Origin: Maritalea mobilis
Lineage (GTDB): Bacteria; Pseudomonadota; Alphaproteobacteria; Rhodobacterales; Rhodobacteraceae
Direction: 5' to 3'
Length of the DNA: 64,000 nt
Assembly (NCBI RefSeq): GCF_019800885.1
Contig: NZ_JAHVKE010000004.1
Span: forward strand, 62,001 to 126,000
Below are positions 17,782 to 25,351 of the stretch, in pieces (the stretch's first letter is position 1; each line of letters begins with the position of its first letter). The position numbers were made by a program, and so were the translations under genes. The notes beneath the pieces were generated by a model. It saw nothing but the letters and a program-made list of their open reading frames with translations. It was not told where the DNA came from and did not search any database.

Positions 17782-18831
17782 TCAGGCGCGGAACACGAAA
17801 TAGACCATCGGGGCGACCGGGGCGGTTTCGTGCAGCGCGCCGAACGTCGCGTCCAGCGCCTCGAAGACCGGGGCATATCGCTCCAACGCGCCTTTCTCGT
17901 GGCCAAGCAGCCCTTCCAGCGTGTTTTTCAGACGGCGCAGCGGCGTGACCTCGTCCTGTGGCTGATCGATCGGGAAACACTCGGCAAAGCCCGCCTCGTA
18001 TCCCACCCCGCAGAGTGTAGAGATGTCGAACACGCGATCCTCGCCGCGCCCGATCCCCTGTGCGCCTTGCAAGACCTGCCGCGCGCCGCCTTCAAGCCGC
18101 ATCATCGCCAAGGGGCTGAGCCCTTTCTTCGCGGCCGGTTTTCGCGCAAGGAACCCCCCGCTGGCTGGCGCCTCGTCACTCGGGCCGCCGGCCTCTTCGA
18201 AGCGGCGGATCAGGTCCATGGCGAAGGCCGCCCAGATCTTTCCCTGCAAGCAGGGTTCGAGGAAGATCGCCGCGCCGCCGGGTTTCAGCCAGCCGCGGAT
18301 GCGGGTCAGCATCGCGTTGGGATCGCCCAATTGGCACAGCGTCGCGCGCCCCACGACCATGTCCAGCGACTCGGCTGCGAAATCGAGCGTTTCCGCGCCA
18401 GATTGCAGGATGATGGTCCCCGGCGCGGCGGCGATGGACACAAGGTGGTTCAGCGCGGCGGCGGAGGTTTCCGTCGCATAGAGCTTGCGCACCCGATCCG
18501 ACGCCGACAGGCCCGCTGTCCAGGCGCCCCCGGTCGCGCCGATCTCCAGCACGTCCGACAGGTGCCTGCGCCCCATGACCTGTTCGATGATCATCTGCAG
18601 GTCACGGAAATGGCTGCGCCGGGCCGCCTCGGTCGGGAAAAAGGCCCGTGCCACGTCGCCGGCCTGCGTGTCGGCCGGTGGCGCGCTGCCAAGGGCGAGG
18701 GCATGAACACCGCCTTCGGCGCGCACCTCGTGCCCGCACTGGCGGCAATTCATCAACCCGTCCCTGATCCAGAGCTGCCCGCCGCCACAAGCGGGGCACA
18801 TCAGCGCGACGTAACCGGAAGGTGCGTCCAT
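17782..18831 (-). CDS. Zinc-ribbon class I SAM methyltransferase
   Basis: A 349-residue protein. Residues 11-34 form a small zinc ribbon (CPACGG and CRQCGH). From about residue 90 a SAM-dependent methyltransferase domain follows (VLEIGATGGAWT as motif I, then a D-M-V-V-G-R-A-T-L motif and WLKPGGAAIFLEP). The first glycine-rich motif is slightly unusual (GATGG). It is the last gene of the dnaX-ybaB-recR operon, 1 bp after recR. Its substrate is not known; the operon position alone does not show a DNA-repair role. Confidence 0.75.
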   Translation of the reverse strand: MDAPSGYVALMCPACGGGQLWIRDGLMNCRQCGHEVRAEGGVHALALGSAPPADTQAGDVARAFFPTEAARRSHFRDLQMIIEQVMGRRHLSDVLEIGATGGAWTAGLSASDRVRKLYATETSAAALNHLVSIAAAPGTIILQSGAETLDFAAESLDMVVGRATLCQLGDPNAMLTRIRGWLKPGGAAIFLEPCLQGKIWAAFAMDLIRRFEEAGGPSDEAPASGGFLARKPAAKKGLSPLAMMRLEGGARQVLQGAQGIGRGEDRVFDISTLCGVGYEAGFAECFPIDQPQDEVTPLRRLKNTLEGLLGHEKGALERYAPVFEALDATFGALHETAPVAPMVYFVFRA

Positions 18832-18832
18832 G

Positions 18833-19432
18833 TCAGAGTGTCTTTCTTGCCTTGAGCGCGGCGGAAATCGTGCCGTCGTCCAGATAATCCAGCTCGCCGC
18901 CTATGGGCACCCCTTGTGCCAGAGACGTGACGGAAACGCCCAGGCCCTCGATCTCGCCAGCGATGTAATGCGCGGTCGTCTGCCCATCGACGGTGGCGTT
19001 CAGCGCGAGGATCACCTCGGTCGCGCCTTCGCCCCGCACGCGGTCGATCAGCTTGGGAATACGAAGGTCGTCGGGGCCGATATCGTCCAGCGCGGAAAGT
19101 GTCCCGCCCAGCACGTGATAACGCCCCTGAAATGCCCCGCCCCGTTCCATCGCCCACAGGTCCGCCACGTCCTCGACCACGCAGATCTGCCCGTTTGCAC
19201 GACGCTCATCGGAACAGATCGGGCAAAGGTCGGCCGTGCCGATATTGCCGCAGTTCAGGCATTCGCGGGCGGTGTCGGCCACCCGTGTCATGGCCTCGGC
19301 CAACGGGCGCATCAACTGCCCGCGCTTCTTGATCAGGTGCAGCACCGCGCGCCGGGCGGAACGCGGGCCCAGGCCGGGCAGCCGCGCCATCACCTCGATC
19401 AGCGCTTCGATGTCCTTGGGGGCGTCGGTCAA
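18833..19432 (-). CDS. recR: Recombination mediator RecR
   Basis: A 199-residue RecR, which works with RecF/RecO to load RecA at gaps. The helix-hairpin-helix ([15 protein letters not shown]), the four-cysteine zinc finger (CLNCGNIG…CPICSD) and the Toprim region ([15 protein letters not shown]) are all present. It lies 7 bp after ybaB and 1 bp before the methyltransferase gene, in the classic dnaX-ybaB-recR order. Confidence 0.97.
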   Translation of the reverse strand: MTDAPKDIEALIEVMARLPGLGPRSARRAVLHLIKKRGQLMRPLAEAMTRVADTARECLNCGNIGTADLCPICSDERRANGQICVVEDVADLWAMERGGAFQGRYHVLGGTLSALDDIGPDDLRIPKLIDRVRGEGATEVILALNATVDGQTTAHYIAGEIEGLGVSVTSLAQGVPIGGELDYLDDGTISAALKARKTL

Positions 19433-19439
19433 GCGCGCC

Positions 19440-19784
19440 TCAGAACGGCATCTTCATGTCCGCCGGCAGGCCGAGCCCCTCGGTCAGCTTGGACATTTCT
19501 TCCTGGCTCTTTTCCTGCGCCTTGGACTGCGCGTCCTTGATCGCGGCAAGGATCAGGTCCTCGACCACTTCCTTGTCGTCCTCGTTGAAGATCGACGGGT
19601 CGATATCGAGCGCGGTCAACTCGCCCTTGCAGGTCGAGGTCGCCTTCACGAGGCCCGCGCCGGATTCGCCGGTGACGGTCATGGTGGCGAGTTGCTCCTG
19701 CATCTCGGCCATCTTGCCCTGCACTTCCTGCGCCTGTTTCATCAGCTTGGCCATATCGCCCAGCTGGCCCAATCCCTTCAGCAT
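19440..19784 (-). CDS. ybaB: YbaB/EbfC nucleoid-associated protein
   Basis: A 114-residue YbaB/EbfC DNA-binding protein ([19 protein letters not shown], Gln/Met/Lys-rich helix, then the [13 protein letters not shown] strand). I chose the ATG at 19784, which has GGAG 8 bp upstream, over a GTG 9 bp earlier that would overlap the Shine-Dalgarno. It lies between dnaX and recR, as in most bacteria. Confidence 0.95.
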   Translation of the reverse strand: MLKGLGQLGDMAKLMKQAQEVQGKMAEMQEQLATMTVTGESGAGLVKATSTCKGELTALDIDPSIFNEDDKEVVEDLILAAIKDAQSKAQEKSQEEMSKLTEGLGLPADMKMPF

Positions 19785-19868
19785 GTCGGACACTCCATAT
19801 TGCGGTTCGGTTTCAGATACGCCCTTGCCGGTGCCGCCTCAAGGCGTCACGCGGATCGGGCGCTGCGT

Positions 19869-21629
19869 TCATTCGTCCTCGAACGGGTCCCAGTCATCGG
19901 GGGTGTCGTCCTCGTCCGGCATCTCGGGCAGGGCCTCGGTCGCGGCGGCCTGCGCGATCTCGGCATGGGTGCGGATCTGGGTAATCTTCGCGGTGGGGAA
20001 TTTCGACAGAACGGCCTGCATCAGCGGGTGGTCGGTGACCTCGGCCTCCATGGCGCGCTGCGCGGCCTCGGCCTCTTCCGCGATGGTCGGGCCGCCGCCG
20101 TCGCTGGCGACCGAGATCCCCCAGCGTGCGCCCGTTGCGGTCTGCAACATGCGGCCCAGGCGCGGGATCAGGTCGCGCGGTGCGTTCTCGGTCGGTTGCA
20201 GCTCGATCCGTCCGGGCGCGTAGGAGACGAGGCGCAGACAGGTCTTCACTTCGATCAGCAATTTCAGATCGCGCGCCTGTTCCAGCAGGGCCACGACGCT
20301 TGCCCAGGTCGGGTAGAGCGACAAGTCCGGACCGGGCGCGCGGTTCAGCGCCGCCTGCACACCGCCCCCCTGCGGCGCGGCGGAGTGGTACGCCCGAGGC
20401 GCGGCGCCATTGGTCGGCCCGGCCCCCGGCATTCCGCCGCCACCACCGGGCGCGGGGGGCGGCGTATCCGACAGTTTCTTGACCAGATCGCCGGGCGTGG
20501 GCAGGTCGGCCACATGCGTCATGCGGATGATCGCCATCTCGGCGGCCATCATGGCGTTGGGCGCAAGGCGCACCTCGTCCAGCGCCTTCAGGAGCATCTG
20601 CCACATCCGCGTCAGCACCCGCATCGGCAGCTTGTCGGCCAGGCCCCGGCCGCGGCTGCGTTCTTCGGGTGAGAGGGTCGGGTCCTCGGCGGCCTCGGAG
20701 GTGATCTTGATGACGCTCAGCCAATGCGTGATTTCTGCAAGGTCCCGCAGCACGGCCAGCGGGTCGGCCCCGGCGGCATATTGCGCGCCCAACTCGTTCA
20801 GCGCGCCGGGTGCGTCGCCGCCCATGATCGCCTCGAACAGGTCCAGCACGCGGGCGCGGTCGGCCAGCCCCAGCATCGCGCGCACCTGGTCGGCGGTGGT
20901 TTCACCCGCGCCATGGGCAATCGCCTGGTCCAGCAAGCTCATCGCGTCGCGCACCGAGCCTTCGGCGGCCCGCGTGATCAGTGCGAGCGCATCCTCGGCG
21001 ATCTCGGCGTTTTCCTTGGCCGCGATGGATTTCAGATGCGCGATCATCACCTCGGGCTCGATCCGCCGCAGGTCGAAGCGCTGGCAGCGGGACAGGACTG
21101 TGACCGGAACCTTGCGGATCTCGGTCGTTGCGAACAGGAATTTCACGTGGGCAGGCGGTTCCTCCAAAGTCTTGAGCAGCGCGTTGAACGCGCTGGTCGA
21201 GAGCATGTGAACCTCGTCGATGATGAAGATCTTGTAGCGCGCGGTCGCGGCGCGGTAGCTGACCGTCTCGATGATCGCGTCGCGGATGTTCTGCACGCCC
21301 GTGTGGCTGGCCGCGTCCATCTCCATCACGTCGACATGCCGGCCCTCGGCGATGGCCTTGCAGTTCTCGCAAACACCGCAAGGGTCGGTCGTTGGCCCGC
21401 CGGTGCCGTCCGGCCCGATGCAGTTCAGCCCCTTTGCGATGATCCGCGCGGTCGTCGTCTTGCCGGTGCCCCGGATGCCCGTCAGCATGAAGGCCTGCGC
21501 GATGCGGTCGGCCTCGAACGCGTTTTTCAGCGTGCGCACCATCGCGTCCTGACCGATCAGATCTGCAAAGGTCGCGGGGCGGTATTTCCGCGCGAGAACC
21601 TGGTAACCGGTGTCGGCTGTGTCGCTCAT
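19869..21629 (-). CDS. dnaX: DNA polymerase III subunit gamma/tau
   Basis: A 586-residue clamp-loader ATPase. The N-terminus is typical (YQVLARKYRPATFADLIGQD), with Walker A GIRGTGKTT (51-59), zinc cysteines C70, C84, C87 and C90, a DEVH Walker B and an LSRCQRF arginine-finger motif. A glycine/proline-rich linker follows at about residue 390, then a tau-type C-terminal region with an acidic end. I saw no A-rich slippery site of the E. coli kind, so a gamma form from frameshifting is not evident. Confidence 0.97.
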   Translation of the reverse strand: MSDTADTGYQVLARKYRPATFADLIGQDAMVRTLKNAFEADRIAQAFMLTGIRGTGKTTTARIIAKGLNCIGPDGTGGPTTDPCGVCENCKAIAEGRHVDVMEMDAASHTGVQNIRDAIIETVSYRAATARYKIFIIDEVHMLSTSAFNALLKTLEEPPAHVKFLFATTEIRKVPVTVLSRCQRFDLRRIEPEVMIAHLKSIAAKENAEIAEDALALITRAAEGSVRDAMSLLDQAIAHGAGETTADQVRAMLGLADRARVLDLFEAIMGGDAPGALNELGAQYAAGADPLAVLRDLAEITHWLSVIKITSEAAEDPTLSPEERSRGRGLADKLPMRVLTRMWQMLLKALDEVRLAPNAMMAAEMAIIRMTHVADLPTPGDLVKKLSDTPPPAPGGGGGMPGAGPTNGAAPRAYHSAAPQGGGVQAALNRAPGPDLSLYPTWASVVALLEQARDLKLLIEVKTCLRLVSYAPGRIELQPTENAPRDLIPRLGRMLQTATGARWGISVASDGGGPTIAEEAEAAQRAMEAEVTDHPLMQAVLSKFPTAKITQIRTHAEIAQAAATEALPEMPDEDDTPDDWDPFEDE

Positions 21630-21774
21630 GCTGGCCCTTGGAGTTGATGTCGTCCGAACCTAGGGCGTCCGCCCGTCCGCGTCCATGGGGAACGCCATCC
21701 GGGGCAGGTGGATGACCACGGCATCGCCTGAGTGCGCCCCGGCTGATACGATCATGCACGGGAGGTCACATGCG

Positions 21775-22137
21775 ATGGACCGTGACCGCATCATCATTGC
21801 CGCCCTCTTGGCGGTGTGGCTTGTCTCCGCGGGCCTGTCGGTGTCGGCCCTGATGGCCGAGCCGACGGGCGACGGCTTCGTGCGGGGTTTGAACCGGGTG
21901 ACCGGTTTTCTCGGCTGGCAACTGGCCGCCGCGCTCGTGGCGTTGCCGCTCTGGCTGACATCGCGCCGTTTGCCGAAAGGCAGCGCGCTGCGCTGGATCG
22001 CGCGGGTTCCCGGCTGGTGGGCGGCGCTCTTGTTGGCATTGATCGGGACGTTTATCGCCGCCGGGGTGATCTCATCCTACGTGGGATCGCCGCCGGACGA
22101 TCAGGCGCCGGGTCCGGTGACTGCACCGGTAGATTGA
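21775..22137 (+). CDS. Small membrane protein of unknown function
   Basis: A 120-residue protein with three hydrophobic segments (about residues 5-28, 46-62 and 77-97) and a proline-rich C-terminal tail. GGAGG lies 9 bp before the ATG at 21775, which settles the start over an earlier in-frame ATG. I do not recognise a family. It is divergent from dnaX and faces the SRP RNA gene. Confidence 0.6.
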   Translation: MDRDRIIIAALLAVWLVSAGLSVSALMAEPTGDGFVRGLNRVTGFLGWQLAAALVALPLWLTSRRLPKGSALRWIARVPGWWAALLLALIGTFIAAGVISSYVGSPPDDQAPGPVTAPVD

Positions 22138-22157
22138 TGGCGAAGGTGGCCCGCGCG

Positions 22158-22180
22158 GGGTCGTTTTCTTGAAACGACCC
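22158..22180. terminator. Inverted repeat between small membrane protein gene and SRP RNA
   Basis: The 9-bp arms GGGTCGTTT and AAACGACCC are separated by about 5 nt. The repeat lies downstream of both converging units and could terminate each, although neither side has a long T run. Confidence 0.5.
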
Positions 22181-22215
22181 TGTCGGGCGATGCGCACCGC
22201 TTGCGCGGTGCGTTG

Positions 22216-22318
22216 AGGTGAGAGGCTGGACAGCGACCCAAGCGGGGCTCGTTGTGGCTGCTTCCTTCCGGACCTGACCAGGTTGGCGAGGCGCTTGCCC
22301 GCGCCAACCTCTCAAGGC
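22216..22318 (-). ncRNA. ffs: Signal recognition particle RNA (4.5S type)
   Basis: On the minus strand the conserved apical domain CAGGTCCGGAAGGAAGCAGCC is seen in two parts: GGTCAGGTCCGGAAGG, which includes the GGAAGG-type tetraloop region, and AAGCAGCC. Outer arms GAGAGGTTGG and CCAGCCTCTC pair to close a long hairpin of about 100 nt. It binds Ffh to target membrane proteins. Ends are estimated from the outer pairing and may be off by several bases. Confidence 0.92.
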
Positions 22319-22370
22319 GTCAGATAGGGAAAACGATGCAGAGTCGCAAGGGGCCGCTGGCCCGCCGCTG

Positions 22371-23138
22371 TCACCCTGCCGGTCGCTCGGCCCAGCCTGC
22401 GAAGATCTTCTCCAGGAAAACCACGATGTAATAGAGGAAGATCCCCAAAGCGGCGAGCGCGAAGAGCACCGCGAACATCAGCGGGTAATCCGCGCTGATC
22501 CGCCCCGAGTCGAACAAATCCCCCAGCCCACGCCCATGCGGGCTGACAATCTCCATCAAGTTCGTCCCGATGAAGGCGAGGGTTACGGCGACCTTCAGGG
22601 CACCGAAGAATTCAGGCAGGGTTTTGGGAAGCGCGATTTTCCAGAAGATCGTGAAGTTCGAGGCACCAAGGCTGCGCAGGATGTCGCGATATTCCGGTTC
22701 GAGGGTGCTGAGGCCGATGGAGACCGAGACGGCGATGGGAAAGAAGCTGATCATGAAGGCGATCAGGATCGTGTTGAAGTCGTGCTGGCCGACGAAGATC
22801 AGCGCGACGATGGGCACCACGGTCGCCTTGGGGATCGCGTTGAAACCCACGAGGATGGGGTAGAGCCCTTCGCGCGCAACGCGGGAAAAGCCCATGACCA
22901 TGCCGATCAGCGTGCCCACGACGACGGCAAGGCCAAGGCCGACCACGGTGCGCCACAGCGTCTCCCAACTCTTGATGAGGAACAGTTCCCAGTAGCGGGT
23001 GAAGGCCGGGATCAGGTCCGAGGGGCTGGCCATCCGGTAATTCGGCAACTCGTTGTACCAGACAGCCCATTCCCACAGGCCGAGCACGAGGATGATGGTG
23101 ATGACGGGCGCCAGGATCTTGCGGGCTGTGTCGTTCAT
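22371..23138 (-). CDS. ABC transporter permease (SsuC/TauC/ThiX type)
   Basis: A 255-residue inner-membrane permease of the NitT/TauT class with about six TM helices. The EAA-type loop is seen as LRSLGASNFTIFWKIALP. Its start overlaps the end of the ATPase gene by 4 bp. With the ATPase and the NMT1-like binding protein it forms one import system; in this class substrates include HMP-type pyrimidines, riboflavin, sulfonates and nitrate. Confidence 0.9.
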   Translation of the reverse strand: MNDTARKILAPVITIILVLGLWEWAVWYNELPNYRMASPSDLIPAFTRYWELFLIKSWETLWRTVVGLGLAVVVGTLIGMVMGFSRVAREGLYPILVGFNAIPKATVVPIVALIFVGQHDFNTILIAFMISFFPIAVSVSIGLSTLEPEYRDILRSLGASNFTIFWKIALPKTLPEFFGALKVAVTLAFIGTNLMEIVSPHGRGLGDLFDSGRISADYPLMFAVLFALAALGIFLYYIVVFLEKIFAGWAERPAG

Positions 23139-23971
23139 GCGCTGGCCTCCGCGGTCATCTCGGGAACATCGGCGGCATCGGCGCGGCCCTGCGCCACCTG
23201 GATCTGGTGGCGCAGGATCGCCAGCATGTCGACGGCCTTGGGCGTGTAGAGATCTTCGAGCGTGCGCTTGCCCTCGATATCCACGTCCAGCACGTATTGC
23301 GCGTGCGCCGGGCGCCCGGACAGGACGATCACCTGGTCGGCCAGGAACACGCTTTCGCGCAGGTCATGCGTGATCAGAAGGCAGGTGAAGGGCTCTTCCT
23401 CGCGCAGGTCGTGCATGGTGCACCACAGGTCCTCGCGGGTGAAGGCATCCAGCGCGCCGAAGGGTTCGTCGAGGATCAGAACGTCGGGCTTGTGGATGAT
23501 CGAGCGGCAGAGGCTGGCGCGCTGGCGCATCCCGCCCGACAGCTCGGAAGGCCGCTTGTCGGCAAAGCCGGTCAGGCCCACCAATTCTAGCAGGTGATGC
23601 GCGCGCTCGGTCGCATCGGCCTTGGACATGGGGCTTTTGACGATTTCGAGGGGCAGCATGATGTTTTGCAGGATGGTGCGCCACTCCAGCAGCACCGGGT
23701 TCTGGAACGCCATGCCGACGGTCGGGCGTGGTGAGGTCACCAGCTTGTTGTGCAGCCAGACCTGCCCCTCGTTCGGGCGCATCAGGCCCGACACCAGCCG
23801 CGTCAGCGTGGATTTTCCGCAGCCCGAGGGGCCGACCACGGCGCAGAAGCTGTTTTCGGGGATCTTGACGGTCAGGTTGTCGAGAACGGGAAGGGGGCCT
23901 GCCTTGGTGCGGTAGGCATGGGTCACCTCGCGCAGTTCGATCATGTAGGAGGAGGCGGAGGTGGACGTCAT
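23135..23971 (-). CDS. ABC transporter ATP-binding protein (NitT/TauT class)
   Basis: A 278-residue ATPase with Walker A GPSGCGKST, signature LSGGMRQRASL and Walker B VLILDEPFGALDAFTRE, followed by the H-loop LLITHD. It couples ATP hydrolysis to import through the downstream permease, with which it shares a 4-bp overlap. A 190-bp gap with a strong hairpin separates it from the binding-protein gene. Confidence 0.92.
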   Translation of the reverse strand: MTSTSASSYMIELREVTHAYRTKAGPLPVLDNLTVKIPENSFCAVVGPSGCGKSTLTRLVSGLMRPNEGQVWLHNKLVTSPRPTVGMAFQNPVLLEWRTILQNIMLPLEIVKSPMSKADATERAHHLLELVGLTGFADKRPSELSGGMRQRASLCRSIIHKPDVLILDEPFGALDAFTREDLWCTMHDLREEEPFTCLLITHDLRESVFLADQVIVLSGRPAHAQYVLDVDIEGKRTLEDLYTPKAVDMLAILRHQIQVAQGRADAADVPEMTAEASA

Positions 23972-24100
23972 CGGCAGGGCTTTCGGGTGGTTAACGGCGC
24001 ATCAACGCTTTTCGGGTTTGTGCAAGGGCAGGGTGAACAGGGGCGGCGAAAACCGCGGGTCACACCCTGTACACATCCTGTACACACCCCGTGCATACGC

Positions 24101-24143
24101 GGGTCCGCCGGGCCGGGCGCGCAATGGCCCGGCCCGGCGGGTC
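24101..24143 (-). promoter_or_regulatory. Strong GC hairpin between binding-protein and ATPase genes
   Basis: The arms CCGCCGGGCCGGGC (24105-24118) and GCCCGGCCCGGCGG (24127-24140) pair perfectly over an 8-nt loop. Such a stem just after a binding-protein gene commonly stabilises its message or attenuates readthrough, giving more binding protein than ATPase. No T run follows on the minus strand. Just beyond it (about 24061-24090) are imperfect direct repeats of the TGTACACA type. Confidence 0.6.
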
Positions 24144-24161
24144 GTGTTCAGGTCAGCGCGC

Positions 24162-25175
24162 TCAGGGCGCAACCATCAGCACGTCGCCCTCGGGCAGGTA
24201 GGCGTCGGTGAAGTAGAGCGACGCGTCGGGCTCGTTCTGGAACTCGTAGGTCAGGGCGAGTTGCTCGATCGCCGTGGCAAGGCGGTCGGGGTCAACGTTG
24301 CCCATGCCGTTCTCGATGACGTAGTCGGTCAGGACGTTACCCTCGATGGCCAGTTCCAGGCGCTGCTGTTCGAGCTCCGCGTCACCCGCCGGGTTGCGTT
24401 CCAGAACGGCGGCGATGCCCGCGGCCGGATCGGCGATGGCATCGGCCCAGCCGCGCGCGACGGCGGTGATGAAGCCGGTGACCATTTCCGGGTTCTCGGC
24501 GGCGAAATCGGTGTTCACGATCAGCGCGTTGCCGTAGAGGGCCACGCCGTGATCGGAATACATGATCGTCGTCAGGTCATCGGCGGGCACGCCAAGGCGC
24601 AGGGCCGAGAGATAGGACGAGAAGTTGAAGCCGGTCACGGCATCCACGTTGCCCTCGGCCAGCATCGGCTCGCGCGTCGGGAAGCCGACGGGTTCGACGG
24701 TGATGGTCGACACGTCGATATCGTTCACGGCGGCAAGGATCGGGAACTGTGCCCAGGCGCCATCGGGCGGCGGTGCGCCGAGGACGGAGCCTTCGAGATC
24801 CTCGATGCCCGAGATGCCCTGGCTGACGCGGCCCACGATGGAAAACGGCGGGCTGTCATAGGTCATGAAGATCGCGGTGACGGGCGCGCCGGGGTTTTGG
24901 TCGAGGAACGAGATCAGCGCGTTGATGTCCGCGAAGCCGAAGGGGAAGGAGCCCGAGGCGACCTTCGGAATGGCGTCGAGCGAGCCCTGGCCCGCGGTGA
25001 TTTCGACATCCATGCCCTCTTCGGCGAAGTAGCCGTTGTCGATGGCGAGGAAGTAGGGCGCGGAGGGCCCTTCGAAGCGCCAGTCGAGCGCGAAGGCGAT
25101 GTCGGTGTCCTGCGCGAGGGCAGGGGTCGCGGCGATCAGGGTCGCGGCGAGGGCGGGAATGGCACGGTGCAGCAA
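24162..25175 (-). CDS. ABC transporter substrate-binding protein, NMT1/THI5-like
   Basis: A 337-residue periplasmic binding protein. Residues 1-21 form a signal peptide ending ALA-Q. The mature part begins with the family-typical FALDWRFEGPSAPYFLAIDNGYF and a substrate-loop segment (AGQGSLDAIPKVASG). The start is TTG, 5 bp after AGGAGG. The family binds HMP precursors, riboflavin, taurine and similar compounds. I found no TPP or FMN riboswitch in the leader, which argues against a straightforward thiamine or riboflavin role. Confidence 0.88.
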   Translation of the reverse strand: MLHRAIPALAATLIAATPALAQDTDIAFALDWRFEGPSAPYFLAIDNGYFAEEGMDVEITAGQGSLDAIPKVASGSFPFGFADINALISFLDQNPGAPVTAIFMTYDSPPFSIVGRVSQGISGIEDLEGSVLGAPPPDGAWAQFPILAAVNDIDVSTITVEPVGFPTREPMLAEGNVDAVTGFNFSSYLSALRLGVPADDLTTIMYSDHGVALYGNALIVNTDFAAENPEMVTGFITAVARGWADAIADPAAGIAAVLERNPAGDAELEQQRLELAIEGNVLTDYVIENGMGNVDPDRLATAIEQLALTYEFQNEPDASLYFTDAYLPEGDVLMVAP

Positions 25176-25290
25176 GCTGTCCTCCTTCGATGGCCGGAAC
25201 GGCCCGGCGTTAAATCGTCCTCACTCACGCGACTGCGCGGTGCGGCGTCAACGAAACCGGCATGTGAGGGGGAAGGCTAAGAGGATGCCG

Positions 25291-25316
25291 CCGCCCATTG
25301 CAAATATTTTGGGCGG
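25291..25316. promoter_or_regulatory. Inverted repeat upstream of the ABC importer
   Basis: CCGCCCA and TGGGCGG, 7-bp arms around an AT-rich 12-bp centre, lie about 116 bp upstream of the binding-protein start and 36 bp past the end of the nucleotidase gene. It may be an operator with an AT-rich promoter core, or a hairpin after the upstream gene. Confidence 0.35.
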
Positions 25317-25351
25317 AGTGGTGAAATTTTATGCATGCGCGATGTGGCCGA

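Noticed and set aside
25176-25351. TPP or FMN riboswitch in the ABC importer leader
   Set aside because: The conserved CUGAG and GAUCCGG-type elements of TPP, and the AGGGG/GGUG elements of FMN riboswitches, were not found on the minus strand.
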